Positions 1 to 7,087 of a stretch of 7,087 bases of DNA are shown here, piece by piece. Position 1 is the first letter of the stretch. Each line of letters begins with the position of its first letter. The position numbers and the translations under genes are program-made. The notes beneath the pieces were generated by a model that did no database searches, was not told where the DNA came from, and saw nothing but the letters and a program-made list of their open reading frames with translations. This stretch comes from Hydrogenophaga sp. (GTDB lineage Bacteria; Pseudomonadota; Gammaproteobacteria; Burkholderiales; Burkholderiaceae_C). Where the stretch lies: the NCBI GenBank assembly GCA_018335615.1, contig JAGXRS010000363.1:1-7087 (forward strand), in the 5' to 3' direction.

Positions 1-2998
1 CCTCACGGTGCGCGAGTACCCCAAGATCGACGAGCCCACCGTCACCGTCAGCACCAGCTTCACCGGCGCCTCCAGCGAGGTGGTCGAGTCCCAGGTCACC
101 AAGCCGCTGGAGGACTCGCTCGCCGGCATCGAGGGGGTGGACGTCATCACCTCCATCAGCCGGCAGGAGCGCAGCCAGATCACGGTGCGCTTCAAGCTGG
201 AACGCGACCCGGACTCGGCCGCCGCCGATGTGCGCGACAAGGTGAGCCGCGTGCGCCAGCGCCTGCCGCAGGGCATTGACGAGCCGGTGATTGCCAAGGT
301 GGAGGCCGACGCTTTTCCGGTGATCTGGCTGGCGCTGAGTTCCGACACGCACGACGCCCTGCAGCTCTCCGACTTCGCCAACCGCCTGGCCAAGCCCGTG
401 CTGCAGACCGCGCCGGGTGCCGCCGACGTGCGCGTGTACGGCGAGCGCCGCTATGCCATGCGCATCTGGATCGACCCCGACCGGCTGGCCGCCTACCGGC
501 TCACGGTGCAGGACGTGGAGGAGGGCCTGCGCCGCTCCAACCTGGAGGTGCCCGCGGGGCGCATCGAGAGCACCCTGCGCGAATTCAACGTGACGGCCGC
601 CACCGATCTGCAGACACCCGAGCAGTTCCGCCAGGTGGCCTTGCGCTCCGTCAATGGCCAGACCATCCGCCTGGGGGATGTGGCCCGGGTGGTGCAAGGG
701 CCGCAGGACGAGCGCACCGCGGTGCGCTTGAACGGCCGTGACTCGATCTCGCTGGGCGTGATTCGCCAGGCCACGGCCAACCCGCTGGAGCTGTCGGCCG
801 GGGTGCGCGAACTGCTGGACAAGGTGCGGCAGGACCTGCCGCCCGGTGTGAACGTGGACATCGCCAACGACAACTCGGTGTTCATCGACCGCTCCATCAA
901 GGCGGTCTACACCACCATTGCCGAGGCCGTGGTGCTGGTGGCGCTGGTCATCTTTGTGTTCCTGCGCACGCTGCGCGCTTCCATCATCCCGCTGGTGACC
1001 ATTCCGGTGAGCCTGATCGGCACCTTCGCGCTGATGGCGCTGTTCGGTTTTTCGATCAACACGCTCACGCTGCTGGCGCTGGTGCTGGCGATTGGCCTGG
1101 TGGTGGACGACGCCATCGTGGTGCTGGAGAACATCTACCGGCACATCGAAGCGGGCATGGAGCCGTTTGCGGCCTCCATCAAGGGCGCACGCGAAATCGG
1201 CTTTGCCGTGGTGGCCATGACGCTCACACTGGCCGCGGTGTACGCCCCGCTGGCGTTCACGCCGGGGCGCACCGGCCGGCTGTTCGCCGAGTTTGCTCTG
1301 GCGCTGGCCGGCGCCGTGGTGGTGTCCGGCTTTGTGGCGCTCACGCTCTCGCCCATGCTGTGCTCCAAGCTGCTGCGCCACAACCCCAACCCCGGCCGGT
1401 TCGACCGCGGCATGGAGCGTGCGCTCAATGGCCTCACCCGCGGCTACAGCCGCGCGCTGGCCCTGGCCTTGCGGGCGCGCTGGCTGGTGGTGGCGGTGAT
1501 GCTGGGCAGCGCGGCGGGCAGCTGGTGGCTGGTGACCGGTATCAAGCAGGAGCTGGCGCCCATTGAAGACCGCGGTGTGATCCTGGCCAACATCAACGGA
1601 CCGGACGGCGCCACGCTCGCCTACACGCGGCGCTACGCAGAGGCCATCGAGCGCATCGGCCAGGACTACCCGGAGTTCGACCGCATCTTCAGCAACACCG
1701 GCAACCCCACCGTGGCGCAAGGCACCGTGTTCCTGCGGGCCAAGCCTTGGGAAGAGCGCACCCGCACCACCCAGGAGATCGCCCGCGAGATCGCGCCACG
1801 CATGGCCGCGCTGCCGGGGGTGAGTGCGTTCCCCATCACGCCGCCTTCGCTGGGCCAGGGCTTCCGCGAGCGGCCCATCAACTACGTGATCGTCACCTCC
1901 GACAGCTACGCCAACCTTTCGCGCGTGGTGCGCGAATTCCAGGACGCGCTGGCCAAGAACCCCGGTTTCGTGCAGGTGGACACCGACCTGCGGCTCAACA
2001 AGCCCGAGATCCGACTGGACGTGGACCGCGAGCGTGCCGCCGACATGGGCGTGAACGTGGACGTGATCGCCCGCACGGTCGAGACCCTGCTGGGCGGGCG
2101 CATCGTCACACGCTACAAGCGCGACGGCGAGCAGTACGACGTCGTGGTGCAGACCGACAGCGCCCAGCGCAGCACGCCCGACGACATCGACCGCCTGTTC
2201 GTGCGCGGGCGCAACGACGCCATGATCCCGCTGGCTTCGCTGGTGCAGATTCGCGAGGTGGTGGTGCCGCGCGAACTCAACCACTTCGGGCAGCGCCGCA
2301 GCGCCTCCATCACCGCCAACCTCTCGCCCGACCTGGCCTTGGGCGAAGCGCTGGATTTCATGGACGCCACCGCGCGGCAGATTCTGCCGCCCGGCTACAC
2401 CACCGATCTGAACGGGCAGAGCCGCGAATTCCGCAACGCATCCGGCTCACTGGCCATCGTCTTCGTGCTGTCGCTGGTGTTCATCTACCTGGTGCTGGCG
2501 GCGCAGTTCGAGAGCTTTGTCGATCCGCTCATCATCATGCTCAGCGTGCCGCTGTCCATGCTGGGTGCGCTGCTGGCGCTCAAGTTCACCGGGGGCACGC
2601 TCAATGTGTTCAGCCAGATCGGGCTGATCACACTGGTGGGGCTGATCACCAAGCACGGCATCCTGATCGTGGAGTTCGCCAACCAGCTGCGCGAGCAGGG
2701 CCTTGAACTGATAGAGGCGGTGAAGCAGTCGGCCGCCATGCGCCTGCGCCCCATTCTGATGACCACCGGCGCCATGGTGCTGGGCGCGGTGCCGCTGGCG
2801 CTGGCCAGCGGGGCGGGCGCGGAAAGCCGGCAGCAGATCGGCTGGGTGATCGTGGGCGGCATGAGCCTGGGCACCTTGCTGACGATCTTCGTGGTGCCCA
2901 CCATGTACCTCCTGCTCGCGCGTCGCCGGGTTCCTGGTGCCCGGCGCGCGGACCATTCGTCGGAAGGCGAGAACCATCTCGCGGCTTCCACAACCTGA
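1..2998 (+). CDS. RND (HAE1-type) multidrug efflux permease subunit, 5'-truncated by window edge
   Basis: This is the inner-membrane proton-antiport subunit of a tripartite RND pump, which normally works with a periplasmic adaptor and an outer-membrane channel. The reading frame is open from the first base. The earliest in-frame GTG (position 8) is internal, because the visible residues L-T-V-R-E-Y-P align with the segment just after TM1 of AcrB-like proteins. About 40 residues including TM1 are therefore missing, and the full protein would be about 1035 aa. Numbering from that GTG codon, TM2 is near 302-320, and TM4 carries the proton-relay pair D367-D368 in GLVVDDAIVVLEN (AcrB D407/D408). 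TM7 is near 491-510, TM8 near 815-835, and TM10 carries K882 in LITKHGILIVEFAN (AcrB K940 equivalent). TM12 is followed by a polar tail of about 25 residues. The large periplasmic loops are intact and no frameshift is seen. The family assignment is firm, but the substrate range cannot be read from sequence. The adaptor gene is probably upstream, outside the window. Confidence 0.97.
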   Translation, partial: LTVREYPKIDEPTVTVSTSFTGASSEVVESQVTKPLEDSLAGIEGVDVITSISRQERSQITVRFKLERDPDSAAADVRDKVSRVRQRLPQGIDEPVIAKVEADAFPVIWLALSSDTHDALQLSDFANRLAKPVLQTAPGAADVRVYGERRYAMRIWIDPDRLAAYRLTVQDVEEGLRRSNLEVPAGRIESTLREFNVTAATDLQTPEQFRQVALRSVNGQTIRLGDVARVVQGPQDERTAVRLNGRDSISLGVIRQATANPLELSAGVRELLDKVRQDLPPGVNVDIANDNSVFIDRSIKAVYTTIAEAVVLVALVIFVFLRTLRASIIPLVTIPVSLIGTFALMALFGFSINTLTLLALVLAIGLVVDDAIVVLENIYRHIEAGMEPFAASIKGAREIGFAVVAMTLTLAAVYAPLAFTPGRTGRLFAEFALALAGAVVVSGFVALTLSPMLCSKLLRHNPNPGRFDRGMERALNGLTRGYSRALALALRARWLVVAVMLGSAAGSWWLVTGIKQELAPIEDRGVILANINGPDGATLAYTRRYAEAIERIGQDYPEFDRIFSNTGNPTVAQGTVFLRAKPWEERTRTTQEIAREIAPRMAALPGVSAFPITPPSLGQGFRERPINYVIVTSDSYANLSRVVREFQDALAKNPGFVQVDTDLRLNKPEIRLDVDRERAADMGVNVDVIARTVETLLGGRIVTRYKRDGEQYDVVVQTDSAQRSTPDDIDRLFVRGRNDAMIPLASLVQIREVVVPRELNHFGQRRSASITANLSPDLALGEALDFMDATARQILPPGYTTDLNGQSREFRNASGSLAIVFVLSLVFIYLVLAAQFESFVDPLIIMLSVPLSMLGALLALKFTGGTLNVFSQIGLITLVGLITKHGILIVEFANQLREQGLELIEAVKQSAAMRLRPILMTTGAMVLGAVPLALASGAGAESRQQIGWVIVGGMSLGTLLTIFVVPTMYLLLARRRVPGARRADHSSEGENHLAASTT

Positions 2999-3016
2999 CT
3001 TGCCCAGTCCAGGGCC

Positions 3017-3030
3017 TTGATGCAGATCAA
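3017..3030 (+). promoter_or_regulatory. FNR/ANR-type (CRP-FNR family) operator, perfect palindrome
   Basis: TTGAT-GCAG-ATCAA matches the FNR/ANR half-site consensus (TTGAT-N4-ATCAA) at all ten specified bases. With one more flanking pair, the palindrome is CTTGATGCAGATCAAG. It lies between the RND stop codon and the start of the adenylate-forming ligase. No gene diverges from here, so the ligase is the natural target. The centre is at 3023.5, about 124 bases before the ATG. FNR and ANR are oxygen-sensing iron-sulphur activators. The NO-responsive homologue DNR/NNR recognises an almost identical site, so the sequence alone does not say which regulator binds. Confidence 0.82.
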
Positions 3031-3051
3031 GCCCCCCGCGCCAACCGCGTC

Positions 3052-3057
3052 CAAGAT
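3052..3057 (+). promoter_or_regulatory. Possible -10 element of the FNR-dependent promoter
   Basis: CAAGAT matches TATAAT at three of six positions, including A at the second and AT at the last two. If it is the -10, transcription starts near 3064-3065. That puts the centre of the upstream palindrome at about -41.5, the standard distance for class II FNR activation. No -35 hexamer is needed at such promoters. The hexamer is weak on its own, and only the spacing makes it credible. The leader would be about 83 nt. Confidence 0.4.
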
Positions 3058-3080
3058 GAGAAAGGGCATCTGACGTACGC

Positions 3081-3110
3081 GGGGGCCGGCCGACCAGTCA
3101 AACGGCCCCC
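3081..3110 (+). other. GC-rich hairpin in the leader of the ligase gene (terminator or attenuator candidate)
   Basis: GGGGGCCG (3081-3088) and CGGCCCCC (3103-3110) are perfect inverted repeats giving an 8-bp stem with a 14-nt loop. There is no T tract after it, so it is not a textbook intrinsic terminator. It could still stop or stabilise the RND transcript, or shape the leader of the ligase mRNA. The same G-rich arm can also pair with CGGCCCC at 3118-3124, nearer the ribosome binding site, and with CCCCCGCG at 3033-3040 in a read-through RND transcript. Confidence 0.4.
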
Positions 3111-3147
3111 TCAGTCACGGCCCCGTTGAATCAACAGGGAGCACCAC

Positions 3148-4533
3148 ATGGGCACCGTTTACGACCCCTTTTCCGTTGTCGGGGTGGCGGCCAGCGTACT
3201 GGCACTCAACAACGCGCCGCCGTCGAGCATTGCCCGCTGGCAGACCCAGCGACTCGACCAGCTGCTGGCGCACGCTCGCGAGACATCGGCCTTTTATCGC
3301 GAACGCATGCGCCATGTGCGCAAGGATGAGGTGGCCTTGCAGGCCATCGAGCCCGTGTGCCGCAGCGAACTCATGGAACGGTTCGATGATTGGGTGACCG
3401 ATCCGCGGCTGGATCTTCCTTCGCTGCGCGACTTCATGGCCGATCCCGTCCATGTGGCGCAGGCCTACCTGGGCCAGTACCTGCTCTGGGAGAGTTCCGG
3501 CACGAGCGGTCAGCCGGGCATCTTCGTGCAGGACGCGCAGGCCCTGGCGGTTTACGACGCGCTGGAGTCGCTGCGCCGTTGCCAACCGGCGGTCGGCCGG
3601 CGCTGGCTCGACCCTTTCTACCTCACCGAACGCATGGCCTTCGTGGGTGCGACGCAAGGGCATTTCGCCAGCTTCGTGGGCGTGGAGCGTTTGCGCCAGC
3701 TGCAGCCCTGGCTGGGTCCGGTGATGTCGAGCTTCTCCATCCTGGATCCGGTGGAGGCGCTGGTGGAGCAACTCAATGATTTTTCTCCCACCGTCCTGGC
3801 CACCTACCCCACTGCTGCCGTGATGCTGGCAGAAGAGGCGGAGCGCGGGCACCTCCATGTCCACCTGCACGAGATCTGGACCGGCGGCGAAACCCTCAGC
3901 CCGGCGATGCGTCTGCGCATCGAGCGCGCTTTCCAGTGCCGGGTGCGCAACAGCTACGGCACGTCCGAATTCATCGCCATGGGCTCCGAATGCGCGCACG
4001 GCGGCTTGCACCTGAACACCGACTGGCTGGTGCTGGAGCCGGTGGATGAGCACCAGCGGCCCGTACCGCCCGGCCAGCCCTCGTGCGGGGTGCTGCTGAC
4101 CAACCTGGCCAACCGGGTTCAGCCCCTGATTCGCTACCAGCTGGGCGACCATGTGTGCCTGCACGAGGAACCGTGCCCTTGCGGCTCTCCCTTCCCCGTG
4201 ATCGAGGTGGCCGGACGGCAAGACGATATCCTGCACATGCAGGGCCTGGGCCGCACGGTGCCGCTGCTGCCGCTGGCGCTCTCCACCGTGATGGAGGAGC
4301 AGGCGGGGGTGTTCGATTTCCAGATTCGCCAGCGCAATGAGCACACCCTGGTGCTGCGGCTGCCGCAAGCCGGTGAGGCCGGGCGCCAGATGCTGGCGCG
4401 GTGCCGCACGGTGCTCCAGGATTTCGCTGCGTCCCAGGGCACCACGCCGATCCGGGTGCTGGGTGAACTGGGGCAGGTGGTGCCGCGCGGTCGTAGCGGC
4501 AAGCTGTGCCGCATCCAGGCGAGCCGGCCCTGA
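3148..4533 (+). CDS. PaaK/CapK-like adenylate-forming ligase (phenylacetate-CoA ligase family), substrate unknown
   Basis: This 461-aa protein of the ANL superfamily would activate a carboxylate with ATP to an acyl-adenylate and probably pass it to CoA or another thiol. Motifs appear in family order: phosphate-binding SSGTSG at 116-121, YGTSE at 270-274, RYQLGD with the ribose-contacting Asp at 329-334, hinge GRQDD at 356-360, and RSGKLCRI with candidate catalytic Lys452. A C-terminal lid domain runs from about 360 to the end. The length suits PaaK (about 430-445 aa) with a slightly longer N-terminus. The phosphate-binding loop is followed by Gln rather than the usual Lys. Cys337, Cys343 and Cys345 (C-x5-C-P-C-G) form a cysteine cluster seen in some PaaK-like proteins. 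AGGGAG at 3136-3141, six bases before the ATG, fixes the start. There is no signal peptide or membrane segment, so it is cytoplasmic. The upstream FNR/ANR box suggests anaerobic expression. No degradation genes are nearby, so phenylacetate is not a safe substrate call; an F390-synthetase-like label is equally generic. Confidence 0.93.
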   Translation: MGTVYDPFSVVGVAASVLALNNAPPSSIARWQTQRLDQLLAHARETSAFYRERMRHVRKDEVALQAIEPVCRSELMERFDDWVTDPRLDLPSLRDFMADPVHVAQAYLGQYLLWESSGTSGQPGIFVQDAQALAVYDALESLRRCQPAVGRRWLDPFYLTERMAFVGATQGHFASFVGVERLRQLQPWLGPVMSSFSILDPVEALVEQLNDFSPTVLATYPTAAVMLAEEAERGHLHVHLHEIWTGGETLSPAMRLRIERAFQCRVRNSYGTSEFIAMGSECAHGGLHLNTDWLVLEPVDEHQRPVPPGQPSCGVLLTNLANRVQPLIRYQLGDHVCLHEEPCPCGSPFPVIEVAGRQDDILHMQGLGRTVPLLPLALSTVMEEQAGVFDFQIRQRNEHTLVLRLPQAGEAGRQMLARCRTVLQDFAASQGTTPIRVLGELGQVVPRGRSGKLCRIQASRP

Positions 4534-4547
4534 AGCGGTCGGCCGCT
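4534..4547. terminator. Short hairpin between convergent genes, weak terminator candidate
   Basis: AGCGG (4534-4538) and CCGCT (4543-4547) form a 5-bp stem around TCGG, immediately after the ligase stop codon. It occupies most of the 21-base gap between the convergent ligase and moeA genes. Being symmetrical, it would form in both transcripts. There is no T tract on either side, so any termination here is weak or Rho-dependent. Confidence 0.25.
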
Positions 4548-4554
4548 CGGTGCC

Positions 4555-5832
<1,278 letters not shown>

Positions 5833-5848
5833 GTCGGGCGGACGAAGT

Positions 5849-6472
5849 TCAGCGGCTTTCCAGCGCGTGCAATTCCGCCAAGGTGTTGGTGTTGCAGAAA
5901 GCGCGGGAATCGTCGGTCGGCTGGTCGAATGTGACCACGGCTGTGCGGTGCTGGTCGGTCCAGCGGTCGATCTTGCGTCCACCGGCCTGGGTGAAGGCCA
6001 CCAGGCTCTCCAGCAACGCCACGCGCATCAGGCAGAACACGGGCTGGGTGCGCACCTGCCCGTCGTCTTCCCGTGCCGCGGCCATGGCGATCTCGATGTT
6101 CTCGTCCTGGAACGCCGCTGCCAGGCGCTGCGCCAGGTCCAGGGGGAACAGCGGCGTGTCGCAGGGCACCGTCAGCAAGTAAGGTGTTTCGCAACGCTCC
6201 AGCCCGGTCATGAAGCCGGCCAATGGCCCGGCGTAGTCGCTCAGCGAATCGGGCCATACCGGGGCGCCGAACGCTTCGTAGGCCGAGAGGTTGCGGTTGG
6301 CATTGAGCATCAGATCGCCGATGAGCCCGCCTTCCTGCATCTGCAGCCGCAGCAGCGTGTGCAGCGCCAGCGGCGTGCCGTTGAAGTTCTGCAGGCCCTT
6401 GTCGAGCCCACCCATGCGAGAGCCTCGGCCCCCTGCCAGCACCAGGCCGGTGATTTCAGAAGAATGGATCAA
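5849..6472 (-). CDS. mobA: Molybdenum cofactor guanylyltransferase MobA, TTG start
   Basis: MobA uses GTP to attach GMP to Mo-molybdopterin, giving the bis-MGD cofactor of DMSO-reductase-family enzymes such as respiratory nitrate reductase, formate dehydrogenase and TMAO reductase. The 207-aa length is normal. The nucleotide-binding signature LAGGRGSRMGGLDKG lies at 12-26, NANRN at 57-61, SDYAGPLAG at 78-86, the metal-binding Asp105 in VPCDTP at 102-107, QPVF at 143-146 and NTNT at 194-197. The start is TTG at 6470-6472. An in-frame TGA lies ten codons upstream (6500-6502) with no ATG or GTG between, and any later start would cut into the nucleotide-binding loop. A weak Shine-Dalgarno, GAGA on the minus strand (6480-6483), sits seven bases before the TTG. 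The gene follows moaA by 156 bases and precedes moeA by 16. Confidence 0.97.
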   Translation of the reverse strand: MIHSSEITGLVLAGGRGSRMGGLDKGLQNFNGTPLALHTLLRLQMQEGGLIGDLMLNANRNLSAYEAFGAPVWPDSLSDYAGPLAGFMTGLERCETPYLLTVPCDTPLFPLDLAQRLAAAFQDENIEIAMAAAREDDGQVRTQPVFCLMRVALLESLVAFTQAGGRKIDRWTDQHRTAVVTFDQPTDDSRAFCNTNTLAELHALESR

Positions 6473-6550
6473 GAGAAAGTCTCGTTTGAAAAATGCGGGT
6501 CAATTCGTGGCGACAGGAAGGGTTCGGCGCGAGGTGTCTTGACCGGGAAC
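6473..6550. other. mobA upstream leader, no clear promoter
   Basis: This is the part of the moaA-mobA gap next to the mobA TTG codon. On the minus strand a TTGACC hexamer (6498-6503) resembles a -35, but no good -10 follows at 16-18 bases, and a start from it would fall at or inside mobA. GAGA-CTT-TCTC (6473-6483) is a small inverted repeat that includes the only Shine-Dalgarno-like bases. I see no FNR box here. The simplest reading is that mobA and moeA are transcribed by read-through from moaA. Confidence 0.35.
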
Positions 6551-6637
6551 GCGGCGGAACTGGCTTTGCCAGGCCGCACCGCGTTGCCCCCTGGAGGGGG
6601 TGACGCCGGAGGTGGCGCGGGGGGGGCTCTACCCCCC
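6551..6637. repeat. Compound palindromic intergenic element between moaA and mobA
   Basis: Four hairpins are packed in 87 bases. (a) GCGGC 6551-6555 pairs with GCCGC 6573-6577, enclosing a 4-nt bulge and the inner stem CTGGC/GCCAG (6560-6564 with 6568-6572, loop TTT). (b) GCGTTGCCCCC 6581-6591 pairs with GGGGGTGACGC 6596-6606, an 11-bp stem including two G-U type pairs around TGGA. (c) CGCC 6604-6607 pairs with GGCG 6614-6617, overlapping the edge of (b). (d) GGGGGG 6621-6626 pairs with CCCCCC 6632-6637 around CTCTA. From memory, closely similar CCCCC-GGGGG units are scattered between genes in Comamonadaceae genomes. I could not check this. It could end the moaA transcript, protect its 3' end, or lower expression of mobA-moeA relative to moaA. 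There is no U tract. Confidence 0.6.
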
Positions 6638-7087
6638 GATATAGCTCATCTCCACCCGACGTCCACCGCCGGTCGAGGCGTCGGGCGGCAGGCTGGCGCG
6701 CAATTCCGAATAGCGGTCGCTGCGACCCTGCCAGATGGCGGCAATGGCGCTGGCCAGTTCCTCGTCCGACGCCGTGCCCCGCACCAGGTGTTTCAGATCG
6801 TGCCCCTGGTTGGCGAACAGGCACAAGTAGACCTTGCCTTCGGTGGACAGGCGGGCGCGGTTGCAATCGCCGCAGAATGCCTGCGTCACGCTGCTGATCA
6901 CGCCGACTTCACCCGTGCCGTCGGCATAACCCCAGCGCTCGGCGGTTTCACCGGGTGCGGAAGGCTCCAGCTGCACCAGCGGCAGTTCCTGGTGGATCCG
7001 TTGCACCACCTCGGCACTGGGCATCACCTCGTCCATGCGCCAGCCGTTGGTGGCGCCCACGTCCATGTATTCAATGAAGCGCAGCAC
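6629..7087 (-). CDS. moaA: GTP 3',8-cyclase MoaA, C-terminal part (start beyond window)
   Basis: MoaA is the radical-SAM enzyme that converts GTP to 3',8-cyclo-GTP, which MoaC turns into cyclic pyranopterin monophosphate, the first stage of molybdenum cofactor synthesis. The visible 152 codons are roughly the last 40-45% of the protein. The frame runs off the right edge, and the GTG at 7085-7087 is an internal valine codon. The MoaA-specific C-terminal [4Fe-4S] cluster motif is clear: Cys72, Cys75 and Cys89 of the visible part, spaced C-x2-C-x13-C, within FCGDCNRARLSTEGKVYLC. Upstream of it, RFIEYMDVGATNGW is the typical MoaA segment. The protein ends in SYIGG, with the conserved terminal Gly-Gly needed for catalysis. 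The N-terminal radical-SAM CxxxCxxC motif must lie outside the window. The TAG stop (6629-6631) falls in the loop of a G6/C6 hairpin. Confidence 0.98.
   Translation of the reverse strand: MLRFIEYMDVGATNGWRMDEVMPSAEVVQRIHQELPLVQLEPSAPGETAERWGYADGTGEVGVISSVTQAFCGDCNRARLSTEGKVYLCLFANQGHDLKHLVRGTASDEELASAIAAIWQGRSDRYSELRASLPPDASTGGGRRVEMSYIGG

Noticed and set aside
8..10. GTG as the real start of the RND gene
   Set aside because: The frame is open to the window edge, and the residues here match the segment after TM1 of AcrB-like pumps, so the gene begins upstream.
1747..2706. 319-codon frame inside the RND gene, same strand, shifted frame
   Set aside because: Its Arg/Ala/His-rich sequence is the usual +1 frame shadow of a GC-rich gene. 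The RND frame itself is intact throughout with conserved motifs.
3081..3124. Intrinsic terminator for the RND gene
   Set aside because: The stem is strong, but no T run follows, and it lies downstream of the likely ligase promoter, so a terminator there would also stop the ligase transcript. It is kept only as a hairpin of unknown role.
3115..4368. Long open frame (417 codons) on the minus strand opposite the ligase
   Set aside because: It mirrors a strongly supported gene in the other strand, has a His/Gln/Arg-rich composition typical of antisense frames in GC-rich DNA, and shows no recognisable motif.
5833..5982. N-terminal extension of MoeA by 50 residues
   Set aside because: It overlaps the mobA coding sequence out of frame, lacks similarity to MoeA and has low-complexity Ser/Thr/Pro content. 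The ATG at 5830-5832 gives the family N-terminus.
6498..6503. TTGACC as a -35 box for a separate mobA promoter on the minus strand
   Set aside because: No acceptable -10 lies 16-18 bases downstream, and the predicted start would fall at or inside the mobA start codon.

Overview
The window is GC-rich proteobacterial chromosomal DNA. The protein sequences and gene order look like Betaproteobacteria, most likely Burkholderiales of the Comamonadaceae type (Hydrogenophaga, Acidovorax or Rhodoferax relatives). This placement rests on the look of MoaA, MobA and MoeA and on a palindromic intergenic element that I recall as common in that family. It is not a database result. I see no mobile elements, tRNA or rRNA genes, CRISPR array or phage genes.

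Layout: (1) Positions 1-2998, plus strand: the 3' ~96% of an HAE1-type RND efflux pump inner-membrane gene, whose first ~40 codons lie upstream of the window. (2) Positions 2999-3147: an intergenic region with a perfect FNR/ANR-type palindrome (TTGAT-N4-ATCAA), a possible -10 at the right distance and a GC-rich leader hairpin. (3) Positions 3148-4533, plus strand: a PaaK/CapK-like adenylate-forming ligase of unknown substrate. (4) Minus strand, facing the ligase: moeA (4555-5832), mobA (5849-6472) and the 3' part of moaA (6629-7087), a leftward molybdenum cofactor cluster transcribed in the order moaA, mobA, moeA. A 156-base gap between moaA and mobA holds a compound palindromic element.

How it fits together: MoaA starts molybdopterin synthesis, MoeA inserts molybdenum, and MobA attaches GMP to make the bis-MGD cofactor used by DMSO-reductase-family enzymes such as respiratory nitrate reductase. 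In Burkholderiales these genes often sit beside narGHJI, so an anaerobic nitrate-respiration locus may continue to the right. The FNR/ANR box before the ligase fits that setting and suggests that the ligase is switched on at low oxygen. This ligase, with no recognisable substrate but a clear anaerobic promoter signature, is the least explained part of the window. The RND pump looks like an unrelated neighbour.
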